Source: an uncultured Clostridium sp. (GTDB lineage Bacteria; Bacillota; Clostridia; Lachnospirales; Lachnospiraceae). Taken from it: 64,000 bases of DNA. Positions 17,411 to 25,545 of this stretch are shown here, in pieces (the stretch's first letter is position 1; every line of letters starts with the position of its first letter). Made by a program: the position numbers and the translations under genes. The notes below the pieces were generated by a model. That model did not search any database. It saw only the letters and a program-made list of their open reading frames with translations, and was not told the origin of the DNA. The DNA lies in contig CAMWYJ010000008.1 in the NCBI GenBank assembly GCA_947178445.1, forward strand, positions 1-64,000, written 5' to 3'.

Positions 17411-17977
17411 CTAAAATGCGGTTAATTCAGGGGATACTGTAGATCCATTCAAAATCTCATCCCTTAAATCACCGGAGACATCAATGTTTCTTGGAGCTGC
17501 AATAAAAATATTTGCAGAAATAGCCTGTAGCGAACCATCTAATGCATAGCATGCACCTCCAATGAAATCAATAATCCGCTGTGCTGCATGGACCTCAATT
17601 CCCTCCATATTGATTACAATGGTTCGACCTTCCTTTAAATAATCCGTTACTCTTTGCGCTTCATTAAATTCCTGTGGTTTAATTACATACACTTGATTAC
17701 TACTCCTATTACTATTACGGCTGTTAATAGATACTAATTTGCTTGGATTCGAAGTTTTTACAGGTTTTGACTTGGCTCTTTTAGTCTCATAATAATCATC
17801 TTCAATATCATCTTCATAGTATTGCTTTGCTGGTTTTTCTTTTATTTTTTTCTTTGGAGGTTCCTCATAATAATCATCATCCTCATCATCATCAAATAAA
17901 TCGTCATCCCAATCATCTTCTTCAGGATCTGTCAATCTAAGAAAATCCATAAACTTATTCATACCGCTTTTTGCCAT
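17411..17977 (-). CDS. sepF: Cell division protein SepF
   Basis: SepF anchors and bundles FtsZ at the membrane. The 188-residue protein has the N-terminal amphipathic segment (MNKFMDFLRL), a very acidic and tyrosine-rich linker (about 18-60) and the C-terminal SepF fold (about 95-180, VYVIKPQEFNEAQRV, IDFIGGACYAL). AAGGAG precedes the ATG. The order yggS-sepF-divIVA is that of Firmicutes division clusters. A 93-nt gap to divIVA holds no clear signal. Confidence 0.95.
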   Translation of the reverse strand: MAKSGMNKFMDFLRLTDPEEDDWDDDLFDDDEDDDYYEEPPKKKIKEKPAKQYYEDDIEDDYYETKRAKSKPVKTSNPSKLVSINSRNSNRSSNQVYVIKPQEFNEAQRVTDYLKEGRTIVINMEGIEVHAAQRIIDFIGGACYALDGSLQAISANIFIAAPRNIDVSGDLRDEILNGSTVSPELTAF

Positions 17978-17989
17978 GATAAATCTCCT

Positions 17990-18682
17990 TTATATGTTAT
18001 AGTTTCTAGCACCAAAAATGGCTGTACCAACTCGCACCATGGTAGCTCCTTCTTCAATTGCAACTTTAAAATCATTTGTCATACCCATAGATAAGACATT
18101 CATATCAATATTATCAATGTTTTTCGATATTATGTCAAGTGATAATTGCTTTAAAGCACGAAAATGTTTTCTATTTTCCTCTGGATTTTCGACAAATGGC
18201 GCAATTGCCATCAAGCCATTTACATGTAAATTGGAATATGTACTGATTTCTCGCACAAATGGCTCAACTTCTTTGACCCTCAAACCAAATTTGCTGTCCT
18301 CCTCTGCCACATTGACTTCAATTAAAATCTCTGCCGTACAATTCTTCTTAACAGCTTCTTTTTGAAGTTCTTTTGCAAGCTTTATTGAATCCACCGAGTG
18401 GATCAGACAGGCCTTGTCAACAACATACTTTACCTTGTTTGTCTGTAAATGCCCAATCAAATGAAAATGTACGGGAACGGAAACTTTTTCATATTTGTCA
18501 CAAAGCTCCTGCACTTTGTTTTCTCCAAACTCCGATACACCAATGGTGATAAGCTCCTCAATATCAGACAATGGTTTTGTCTTACTGACAGCAATCAGGG
18601 TAATATCATCAGGATTACGCCCACAGCTAATTGCTGTATCAATAACCTGTTGTTGAATCACCTTGTAATTTTCTTTTACCAA
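17990..18682 (-). CDS. yggS: PLP-binding homeostasis protein YggS (YlmE)
   Basis: YggS proteins hold pyridoxal phosphate and affect vitamin B6 and amino-acid balance without a known catalytic reaction. The 230-residue protein has the PLP lysine in LIAVSKTKP, the HFIGHLQ-like HLIGHLQTNK, LIEVNVAEEDSKFG, and a C-terminal GTAIFGARNY. I chose TTG at 18682 because AGAGG lies eight nt upstream; the GTG at 18691 overlaps that site. Upstream of sepF with a 12-nt gap, so co-transcribed. Confidence 0.93.
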   Translation of the reverse strand: MVKENYKVIQQQVIDTAISCGRNPDDITLIAVSKTKPLSDIEELITIGVSEFGENKVQELCDKYEKVSVPVHFHLIGHLQTNKVKYVVDKACLIHSVDSIKLAKELQKEAVKKNCTAEILIEVNVAEEDSKFGLRVKEVEPFVREISTYSNLHVNGLMAIAPFVENPEENRKHFRALKQLSLDIISKNIDNIDMNVLSMGMTNDFKVAIEEGATMVRVGTAIFGARNYNI

Positions 18683-18734
18683 TACTAACACCTCTTTATC
18701 TTATATATTTTAATAACTCAATATACAAAGTATC

Positions 18735-20129
18735 TTATTTGATAATCTGATTTTCCTTTACCATAGCCTGATTTAGTATGAGACGGTCATATCTGGCAAT
18801 GCTGTAATCGACATCAGCACGAACAATCGTGTATTCATTGTCCTGAAAAATCATGTCGATATATCGAAAATCTGTAATGCCCTGATTGACACAATATACA
18901 CCATCGATTTCTGCTTTTTCAAGCTGGGATAGTGCAATTGTTTCATTTGTATCAGGACTCACCAAAACATCTTCAGAAGAAAAATCATTGGGATCTACAT
19001 AACAAAAATCATCATCTTTTAAATAAATGGCTGGTTCTACCTGTTTTAATGTCACATCACCATTTTCATCTAATTTTTTAATGTTAAAGAACTTCTCTTC
19101 CATGGAATTGGAGCCTTTTGAGACGAAATTTTCTGGAATCTTATAAACTTTCTTTTGGGTAATGGCTGTATTTGGTATTTTTAAGCCATTATTCTGATCC
19201 TGTAATATCACAATATCAATATACCGTTCATTTATATAATTCACCATCTGCTGATTTAATGAAATAATAGCAAAATGCTTGCTATCTTTTGTAACTAATT
19301 CAAAGTTACAGGTTATATTTTTTGAACTGTTATGTATATTAATATTTACATGATCATTTTCTTTTAACTCTGCTGCTTCTTTTTCAGAAATTGGAGCAAT
19401 CAGATACCAATTCTCCGATGTGATTAGTTTGTATACCGGATCTCCGGAATTTATGATTTCACCGGTTTTGAGTGTTCTCTTTTCATATGTATTCTTATTG
19501 ATCTCAGATGCCTTGAAACTTTCAATATCAAAATTCTCATAGCCATCCTGGTAATATGTTACGATACCAGCCTCCTTTGTGTTGACCTTCTTATAGGTTG
19601 CAGCGTTCGTATCATTGCTATCCAAAGAAGTAAGCTGGTCAATCAAGGTTTCGTTCGTAAGCTCCAATACTGCATTCTCAATATCATACCGGAAATTATA
19701 TACATCTGAGAAATCAGAATAATTAAAATAATTTTCAAAATTTGATATTCTCGTCCGCACCTCTTCTAATCCATCTTTTGACATGGTAAGGGAGTCGGAA
19801 TTCAAATCTTTGAGCTTTTCATATACACTTCCTGTTTCATCAATTGTATAGATTGTCTTATCCTTGCCGATTTTTTCACCATCTCTTACATAATAACTTA
19901 CATATCCGGATCGTTCTGCATTTACAAGAGTTTCCTCTCTTACAATTAATGCAGTTGTATTAATATTTGTATCAATATAGCTATTTTGTACTTCATATAT
20001 TGCAAGCTTTTCTTTTGGTAGAGAAATTACAATCCGGATAATAATGTATATAAAGATCACGCTAAAAATTATGGTTCCTATATTAATGCGAAAGGTATCT
20101 GTATTGCCACCTCTTTTGTTTCTACTCAA
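18735..20129 (-). CDS. Single-span HlyD-like membrane protein
   Basis: The 464-residue protein has one N-terminal membrane segment (about 16-37) and an extracytoplasmic part with features of HlyD/membrane-fusion adaptors. These are a biotinyl-lipoyl-like half motif (NAERSGYVSYYVRDGEKIGKDKTIYTID), a helical stretch, and a second half (TKEAGIVTYYQDGYE) with beta-barrel-like sequence after it. No transporter partner is nearby. It sits just upstream of yggS-sepF-divIVA, where many clostridia carry such a gene, which suggests an envelope or division role. It starts at TTG 20129 behind GGAGG. Confidence 0.7.
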   Translation of the reverse strand: MSRNKRGGNTDTFRINIGTIIFSVIFIYIIIRIVISLPKEKLAIYEVQNSYIDTNINTTALIVREETLVNAERSGYVSYYVRDGEKIGKDKTIYTIDETGSVYEKLKDLNSDSLTMSKDGLEEVRTRISNFENYFNYSDFSDVYNFRYDIENAVLELTNETLIDQLTSLDSNDTNAATYKKVNTKEAGIVTYYQDGYENFDIESFKASEINKNTYEKRTLKTGEIINSGDPVYKLITSENWYLIAPISEKEAAELKENDHVNINIHNSSKNITCNFELVTKDSKHFAIISLNQQMVNYINERYIDIVILQDQNNGLKIPNTAITQKKVYKIPENFVSKGSNSMEEKFFNIKKLDENGDVTLKQVEPAIYLKDDDFCYVDPNDFSSEDVLVSPDTNETIALSQLEKAEIDGVYCVNQGITDFRYIDMIFQDNEYTIVRADVDYSIARYDRLILNQAMVKENQIIK

Positions 20130-20275
20130 AATAAGACACCTCCATTATCCTATTCATATCAATTTATTGTATCATTTTTGTAAAAAAACCACAACATTTA
20201 TGTATAATTTTTCAAAATATTTCAAACACTATCAATATTCAAATGTATGCTTATGCATACAGAAAGGAGTATATT

Positions 20276-20476
20276 ATGAAAGGTTTAGATTATACTGTAT
20301 TGACAATTGTATTAATTGGTGCCATCAACTGGGGATTAATTGGATTTTTTGATTTTGATCTCGTAAGTACCTTATTCGGACAAATGTCAATACTTACCCG
20401 CATTATTTATGCAGTAGTTGGAATTGGCGGTTTATATGCCATTTCTTATTATGGCCGTATGAACAGTGAGGCGTAA
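20276..20476 (+). CDS. DUF378 small membrane protein
   Basis: The 66-residue protein has two hydrophobic segments and the DUF378 hallmark AINWGLIGFFDFDLV. Function is unknown. The ATG at 20276 follows AGAAAGGAG. It is one of only two plus-strand genes right of 13 kb and is divergent from the HlyD-like gene. A small inverted repeat (GTATGC/GCATAC) overlaps its leader near 20245-20260. A strong terminator follows. Confidence 0.88.
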   Translation: MKGLDYTVLTIVLIGAINWGLIGFFDFDLVSTLFGQMSILTRIIYAVVGIGGLYAISYYGRMNSEA

Positions 20477-20487
20477 AGCTTTACAAT

Positions 20488-20536
20488 AAAAGAGCATCTG
20501 GTACGATTGCAAATGATCACACCAGATGCTCTTTTT
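20488..20536. terminator. Bidirectional terminator
   Basis: AAAAGAGCATCTGGT (20488-20502) is perfectly complementary to ACCAGATGCTCTTTT (20521-20535), with A and T tracts on the two sides. It serves the convergent DUF378 gene (+) and the ATP-binding gene (-), whose stop codon lies inside it. Confidence 0.92.
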
Positions 20537-20957
20537 ATAATGAGATTACGACAAGTTCCTTTAAATACTGCGTCAAATCATCTTTGCCCATTGAAATTCC
20601 GATTACAAAATCAATCTCAAACTTTTCAGATATGATAGATAATTCTTTGATCATATTTTCCACTTCTTCCACTGTTTCAATACAGGAAATAGACATAAAA
20701 TTGTCCAAAAACATACGGTCCAAATCATGATCCTGCGATGCAATGCCATAAACGAATCCTAAAAACATATCAGCAGAACGGATATTGTAATCCGGTACGT
20801 TTATTAACCGGACACGGTTGCTTAGTTCATACATATGCTTGTTATTGCGGTCAAGATAAACGATATTGCCACCTGTTACCTTAACATCATTATTTGCTTT
20901 TCCCATCAATATTTTTGTCTTGCCCTTGCCTTTTTCGCCTACAACTAACTCAATCAT
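20535..20957 (-). CDS. Small P-loop protein of unknown function
   Basis: The 140-residue protein has a Walker A-like motif at its very N-terminus (VGEKGKGKTK, residues 6-15). A hydrophobic beta segment ending in FLDNF could be a degenerate Walker B, and a C-terminal strand reads DFVIGISMG. This resembles a minimal nucleotide-binding protein, but I do not recognise the family. AGGAGGAGC precedes the ATG. It lies 41 nt after the D-Ala-D-Ala carboxypeptidase gene and probably ends that operon. Confidence 0.7.
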   Translation of the reverse strand: MIELVVGEKGKGKTKILMGKANNDVKVTGGNIVYLDRNNKHMYELSNRVRLINVPDYNIRSADMFLGFVYGIASQDHDLDRMFLDNFMSISCIETVEEVENMIKELSIISEKFEIDFVIGISMGKDDLTQYLKELVVISL

Positions 20958-20998
20958 TATGCTCCTCCTTTTTCTAAGTTTGAACCTTTGTCTGCTGG

Positions 20999-21988
20999 TT
21001 AATATATCTCTTTTAACATGTCTTCTATATTCGTATAGAGTGATTCATGATCTTTTGCGTTAGAAACCAGACAAATATATTCTTCATTCGTATCATCATT
21101 TACAAATTCTAAAATGATACAGCTTCCCGCCTTGTCTGTTGTACCGGTTTTCCAACCAGTAATATGATATCCTCTTGGCATTTCAAAGGAGTTTGATAAG
21201 AAACCATTCGTTGGAATTAGATCCATTTGTATTTTCTCATCTTCCCGGTACATGGTAAGAACATAAGACTGTTCGCTGTCGATTTTAACAAGCTCATCCT
21301 TTGACAAAAATTCTTTAAATATTAAATATAAATCATAAGGCGTTGTATAATGATTATTGTCATGAAGTCCATGTGGGTTCACAAAATGAGAATTGGTCGC
21401 ACCAAGCTCTGCGGCCTTTGCATTCATCATATCAACAAAATCACCCACGCTGCCAGCAATATAACGGGCTAATGCAACCGCACAATCGTTATAAGATGAG
21501 ATCAATAATCCATGCAACAGATCATCCACTGTAATGTAATCGCCAGGCTCCAATCCTAAGATTATAACATTATCTTCATTGAATTCAATCTTTTTCTGAA
21601 TGACAACGGTATCATTTTTTCCAATGGTACCATTCTCAATCGCTTCCATTACGATAATCGCAGTAAGGACTTTTGTCATACTTGCAGGGTATATCTGTTT
21701 GTGTGGATTCACCGCACAAACAACGGAATTCTTTGTCTCATTGATTAAAAGTCCAGCTTCATATTCAAAGGCGGCATCATCATATACATATGCATCATAT
21801 GGAATTACAACATTTTCTCTCGCAAGTCCGAAAGGCCGTACAATCGGTAAATTCACAGTAGAACATACATGTAGTGGTGCATCGACATCATAGGCCGTGG
21901 AACTGCCACAACCAGACAGCAATGGAACCAGTAATACAATTATTATAGCCATACAAAACTTACGAATCTCATTATTTAAACATTTCAC
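20999..21988 (-). CDS. D-alanyl-D-alanine carboxypeptidase, lipoprotein form
   Basis: A class A low-molecular-weight penicillin-binding protein that trims the terminal D-Ala of peptidoglycan stem peptides. The 329-residue protein has SMTK (SxxK), SYN (SxN) and WKTGTT (KTG). The N-terminus has a hydrophobic stretch and a lipobox-like LLSGC, so it is probably a lipoprotein, unlike DacA or DacF, which use C-terminal amphipathic anchors. It starts at GTG 21988 and overlaps the mgsA end by 17 nt. Last of the mre-min-rod cell-shape run. Confidence 0.88.
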   Translation of the reverse strand: MKCLNNEIRKFCMAIIIVLLVPLLSGCGSSTAYDVDAPLHVCSTVNLPIVRPFGLARENVVIPYDAYVYDDAAFEYEAGLLINETKNSVVCAVNPHKQIYPASMTKVLTAIIVMEAIENGTIGKNDTVVIQKKIEFNEDNVIILGLEPGDYITVDDLLHGLLISSYNDCAVALARYIAGSVGDFVDMMNAKAAELGATNSHFVNPHGLHDNNHYTTPYDLYLIFKEFLSKDELVKIDSEQSYVLTMYREDEKIQMDLIPTNGFLSNSFEMPRGYHITGWKTGTTDKAGSCIILEFVNDDTNEEYICLVSNAKDHESLYTNIEDMLKEIY

Positions 21989-22367
21989 GCCAATCCAAAT
22001 CTCCTCGGTCTAATGCTTTAACCAATAATTCAGCAGTTGCCAAATTAGTAGCCAGCGGTATATTATGCACATCACACAGCCTGAAGATATTGTTGATATC
22101 CGGCTCATGTGATTTAGGGTTTTGTGGATCCCTTAAAAAAATAACCATATCAATATCATTATGCTCTATTTCTGAACCGAGCTGCTGTTCACCACCGAGA
22201 TGACCAGCTAAGTATTTGTGTACTGTGAGATTAGAAACCTCCTCAATGAGTCTTCCTGTAGTACCAGTCGCAAATAATTCATGTTTACTTAAAATACCAC
22301 GATATGCTATACAAAAATTTTGCATTAATTTTTTCTTTGCATCATGTGCGATTAAACCAATATTCAT
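21972..22367 (-). CDS. mgsA: Methylglyoxal synthase, with Asp-to-Glu change at the catalytic base
   Basis: MgsA turns dihydroxyacetone phosphate into methylglyoxal and phosphate. The 131-residue protein has the family features LIAHD, FATGTTGRLI and LRDP. At the motif equivalent to E. coli GGDQQ (general base Asp71) it reads GGEQQ, with Glu60. The start at 22367 has GGGG nine nt upstream; the frame is open to 22415, but that extension is not conserved. Following rodA in this order is common in Lachnospiraceae. Confidence 0.88.
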   Translation of the reverse strand: MNIGLIAHDAKKKLMQNFCIAYRGILSKHELFATGTTGRLIEEVSNLTVHKYLAGHLGGEQQLGSEIEHNDIDMVIFLRDPQNPKSHEPDINNIFRLCDVHNIPLATNLATAELLVKALDRGDLDWREMFK

Positions 22368-22386
22368 TTTACCATACCCCTTGTTG

Positions 22387-23496
22387 TCAGTATTTTCTAC
22401 GTTGAAGCGAAACATTTAATACTAAACCAATTGCGGCGCAAGAACTAACCAATGATGATAACCCATAACTAATGAAAGGAAGAGGGATACCGGTATTAGG
22501 TAATAGTGCTGTTGCTACACCAATATTGATAAAAGTCTGAAAACCGATTAATGTTGCAACACCTGTTGCAATATACATTCCCATGTCATCACTCGCTTTT
22601 CTCGCAGTTCTTATACATTGTACCACAATTAAACCCAATATTACAATAATAAGTACACTTCCAATAAAACCTAATTCTTCACCTACCACAGAAAAAATAA
22701 AATCCGTTTGCTGTTCCGAAATCAAATTAGCATCCTTAACGGTAGCAAGTGTTGAACTGTTAAGTCCCTTTCCCCATAATTGCCCGGATCCAATCGCCAT
22801 AATAGAATTATCTTGCTGATATCTTGTGGTATTTGTATATTCATCCGGATATAAATGGGAAAGAATTCTTTCTACCTGATAATCCTGAAACGGCCATGGA
22901 TCCGGTCTTTGGATATACCATATGAAACTTCCCGCCAAAGGAATGAAACAAAGAATTCCAATACCAATAATTTTATAGTTCAATCCTGCTACATACAGCA
23001 TAACAAAAAGAATAACAAAAATATCAATCGTTGTGGATAAATCCGGCTGTGCAACAATCAAAAACAATGGAATTGCACAAAGAATTGCATAGGATGCCAA
23101 TGTTTTAAAACTATTTATATCATCCTTATGCTGAGATAAAAAATGCGCTGCACAAATAATTAATATGATTTTCGAAAATTCGGATGGCTGAACAGTGATT
23201 GTTTCGCTGTTTCCAAGCCATCTTTGAGCACCATTTGCACTCGAACCAAATAACCGAACTGCAAGCAGTAAAAAAATATTAATAACATAAAGAATCCCAT
23301 AAAATTTGTCTAAAAATTTGTAATCAATGAGTGAAAGGACGATTAGACCCATAAAGCAAATGATGAATCCAAATATCTGTTTTTTGAAATAAGAACTATC
23401 TGCACTTAAAATCATAACCGTTCCAAAAATGGCGGCACATAGTGTTAAAAACAGCAATTTGAAATTGTAATTTCGTAATCGGTAATTCCCTAACAT
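22387..23496 (-). CDS. rodA: Peptidoglycan polymerase RodA (SEDS family)
   Basis: RodA polymerises glycan strands during side-wall elongation with PBP2 as its transpeptidase partner. The 369-residue protein is highly hydrophobic, with about ten membrane segments, and ends in the SEDS signature NTGIPLPFISYGLSSL. The ATG at 23496 has CAGGAG six nt upstream; a TTG frame to 23514 overlaps that site. It follows minE, and mrdA is upstream in the same run, so both halves of the elongation synthase are encoded together. Confidence 0.94.
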   Translation of the reverse strand: MLGNYRLRNYNFKLLFLTLCAAIFGTVMILSADSSYFKKQIFGFIICFMGLIVLSLIDYKFLDKFYGILYVINIFLLLAVRLFGSSANGAQRWLGNSETITVQPSEFSKIILIICAAHFLSQHKDDINSFKTLASYAILCAIPLFLIVAQPDLSTTIDIFVILFVMLYVAGLNYKIIGIGILCFIPLAGSFIWYIQRPDPWPFQDYQVERILSHLYPDEYTNTTRYQQDNSIMAIGSGQLWGKGLNSSTLATVKDANLISEQQTDFIFSVVGEELGFIGSVLIIVILGLIVVQCIRTARKASDDMGMYIATGVATLIGFQTFINIGVATALLPNTGIPLPFISYGLSSLVSSCAAIGLVLNVSLQRRKY

Positions 23497-23531
23497 ATTA
23501 CTCTCCTGCTGCAAAAATTCAAGGTTAAAAA

Positions 23532-23813
23532 CTATTTCACAGATTTTGATTTTAAATCTTTGATTGGTATATTTGCATATAGCGCAGGAACCGTTCCATT
23601 TCCACCTTCTGATTCTGTCTGTGTAATCTGAATATCAAGGCCTGATGCATCAATCTCCATATATCTGGAAATAACTTCTATAATATCATTCTTGATCTGT
23701 TCCATGACATCCGGTGAGCAATTTGCACGGTCTGATACCAATAAAAGCTTAAGACGGTCTTTTGCATAATCACCAGATGATTTTTTCTTTGTAAATAAAT
23801 CAAATAAACTCAT
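23532..23813 (-). CDS. minE: Division-site specificity factor MinE
   Basis: MinE stimulates MinD ATPase and sets up Min oscillation. The 93-residue product has the N-terminal membrane helix (MSLFDLFTKK), the contact helix (AKDRLKLLLVSDRANCSP) and the C-terminal topology domain. The presence of MinE beside DivIVA (15.5 kb) is notable, since Bacillus uses DivIVA-MinJ and enterobacteria use MinE; many clostridia keep both. It lies 26 nt after minD. Confidence 0.95.
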   Translation of the reverse strand: MSLFDLFTKKKSSGDYAKDRLKLLLVSDRANCSPDVMEQIKNDIIEVISRYMEIDASGLDIQITQTESEGGNGTVPALYANIPIKDLKSKSVK

Positions 23814-23839
23814 AATATTCGCTCCTAACTCTTTGGTTA

Positions 23840-24625
23840 TTATTTTTTAAACAGCTTTGATAACTTTTTGAAAAAGCCAGAATCATTTAAATCCAAAAAT
23901 TCTACTTCTTCCCCCATTACACGTTTGCAAATATTAAAGTATGCCCTGCCTGCTAAAGAATTGTCACCAACTAATGGTTGTCCCTGGTTTGTAGAAATAA
24001 CAATATTCTCATCATCTGGAACGGCACCAATCAAATCAATTGCAAGAATTTCTACCACATCTTCAATAGACATCATTTCACCGCGTTTCACCATATCCAT
24101 ACGGATACGGTTAACAATTAAATCAGTTTTTTTGATATCGTTAGCCTCTAATAAACCGATAATCCGGTCTGCATCACGAATCGCAGAAACTTCAGGTGTT
24201 GTTACAATCAATGCTCGATCGGCTGCGGCAATTGCGTTTTTGAATCCTTGCTCGATACCAGCCGGACAATCTAAAATTATGTAATCAAATTCCTTTTTTA
24301 ACTCATCAACCAGTTTTTTCATCTGTTCCGGGGTAACCGAGGTCTTGTCCTTTGTCTGTGCAGAAGGTAATAAAAACAGATTCGGATAGGTTTTATCTTT
24401 GATCAATGCCTGCTTATAGCGGCAGTTTCCTTCTACAACATCCACTAAATTGTAAACAATGCGGTTTTCTAAGCCCATGACTACATCAAGGTTACGAAGT
24501 CCGATATCTGTATCGATTAATACAACCTTTTTTTCTAATTTTGCGAGCCCGGTTCCTACATTTGCGGTCGTTGTTGTCTTACCAACACCACCTTTTCCTG
24601 ATGTTATTACAATCACTTCACTCAT
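23840..24625 (-). CDS. minD: Septum-site ATPase MinD
   Basis: MinD is a ParA-family ATPase that carries MinC to the membrane. The 261-residue protein has the deviant Walker A KGGVGKTT (residues 11-18), DTDIGLRNLD, the Walker B region DYIILDCPAG, and the C-terminal amphipathic membrane helix (FFKKLSKLFKK). GGAGG precedes the ATG. Middle gene of minC-minD-minE. Confidence 0.97.
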   Translation of the reverse strand: MSEVIVITSGKGGVGKTTTTANVGTGLAKLEKKVVLIDTDIGLRNLDVVMGLENRIVYNLVDVVEGNCRYKQALIKDKTYPNLFLLPSAQTKDKTSVTPEQMKKLVDELKKEFDYIILDCPAGIEQGFKNAIAAADRALIVTTPEVSAIRDADRIIGLLEANDIKKTDLIVNRIRMDMVKRGEMMSIEDVVEILAIDLIGAVPDDENIVISTNQGQPLVGDNSLAGRAYFNICKRVMGEEVEFLDLNDSGFFKKLSKLFKK

Positions 24626-24689
24626 TTATTTATATCCTCCCTATTAGAATCATATTATATCAGAGTCAAACAATATTTTGACTCCTGTG

Positions 24690-25490
24690 TTATCTTATGT
24701 TTTGCAATGCATTTTTTGAAACAGGCTTCATAACAATTTGTCCATGTTCAATAAAAGCCAGCATTGCATCCTTCAAAGGCTGTGCATTTTGCTTCTTGTC
24801 AGAATATATGGCAATCACATCTGCAATCTTGATTTGAATTGGATTCATCGATAATGCCAGTACAAATGCATCCTTATTACCGTATGCGCCTGCTGTTACA
24901 CTTCCCTTTAGTGTACCGATGATAACGATATTTCCCCCTGCAATCACGGTAGCACCAGGATTAACATCACCAACAATCACAAGGGAATCCTTAGCCTCTA
25001 AAGCCTGACCGGAACGGAGTGTACCTTTATAAAACATTCCTGTTCCATCGGCTGCCTGTGCTTTTGGATTTTCACCGGATAAATCTTCATTTTCTGCACT
25101 AAACAAAGGTATTACCTCTGTCAGTATGCTCTCTTCGTTTTGGGAATCAATATAATCTGCTTGATTGTGAGCATCCCCATCTTTATTTCTGTTTTCTTCG
25201 GAATGAATAATATCGAAAAATGTTGCTTCTAGCTCACTGTTTTCATCCATGACATACTGAATATTCAATTTTGAATTTTCTTCAATTACCGTTAAAATCT
25301 GATCCATTTCTTCATTTGTAAGTGTCCTGCCCTCAAAGGTTACTGCAAGCTGTTTCTTACTGTCAAAAAAGTCTTCTGCATTTTCTAATCGCTTTGCCAA
25401 ATCCTCAATCAATTGAGGGAATTCCACTTTATCATCCAAAACAATAGAAAGACCATATTTGTTTCCTTTTATAATTACCGTATTTTTCAT
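24690..25490 (-). CDS. minC: Septum-site inhibitor MinC
   Basis: MinC antagonises FtsZ polymerisation away from midcell. The 266-residue protein has an N-terminal FtsZ-binding domain (about 1-100), a poorly conserved acidic linker (about 105-150) and the C-terminal beta-helix that binds MinD (LRSGQALEAKDSLVIVGDVNPGA, AGGNIVIIGTLKG). The ATG at 25490 has GAGGTGG four nt upstream; the frame is open to 25517, but that segment is the leader. Confidence 0.93.
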   Translation of the reverse strand: MKNTVIIKGNKYGLSIVLDDKVEFPQLIEDLAKRLENAEDFFDSKKQLAVTFEGRTLTNEEMDQILTVIEENSKLNIQYVMDENSELEATFFDIIHSEENRNKDGDAHNQADYIDSQNEESILTEVIPLFSAENEDLSGENPKAQAADGTGMFYKGTLRSGQALEAKDSLVIVGDVNPGATVIAGGNIVIIGTLKGSVTAGAYGNKDAFVLALSMNPIQIKIADVIAIYSDKKQNAQPLKDAMLAFIEHGQIVMKPVSKNALQNIR

Positions 25491-25545
25491 GAAACCACCT
25501 CTATTACTATATAACAAATTACAAAAAACAGCAAGTCAGTTCTCT

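Noticed and set aside
20178-20208. Promoter for the DUF378 gene (TTGTAA, TATAAT)
   Set aside because: The TATAAT at 20203 is good, but the -35 candidate is weak and spaced by 19 nt, so I did not list it.
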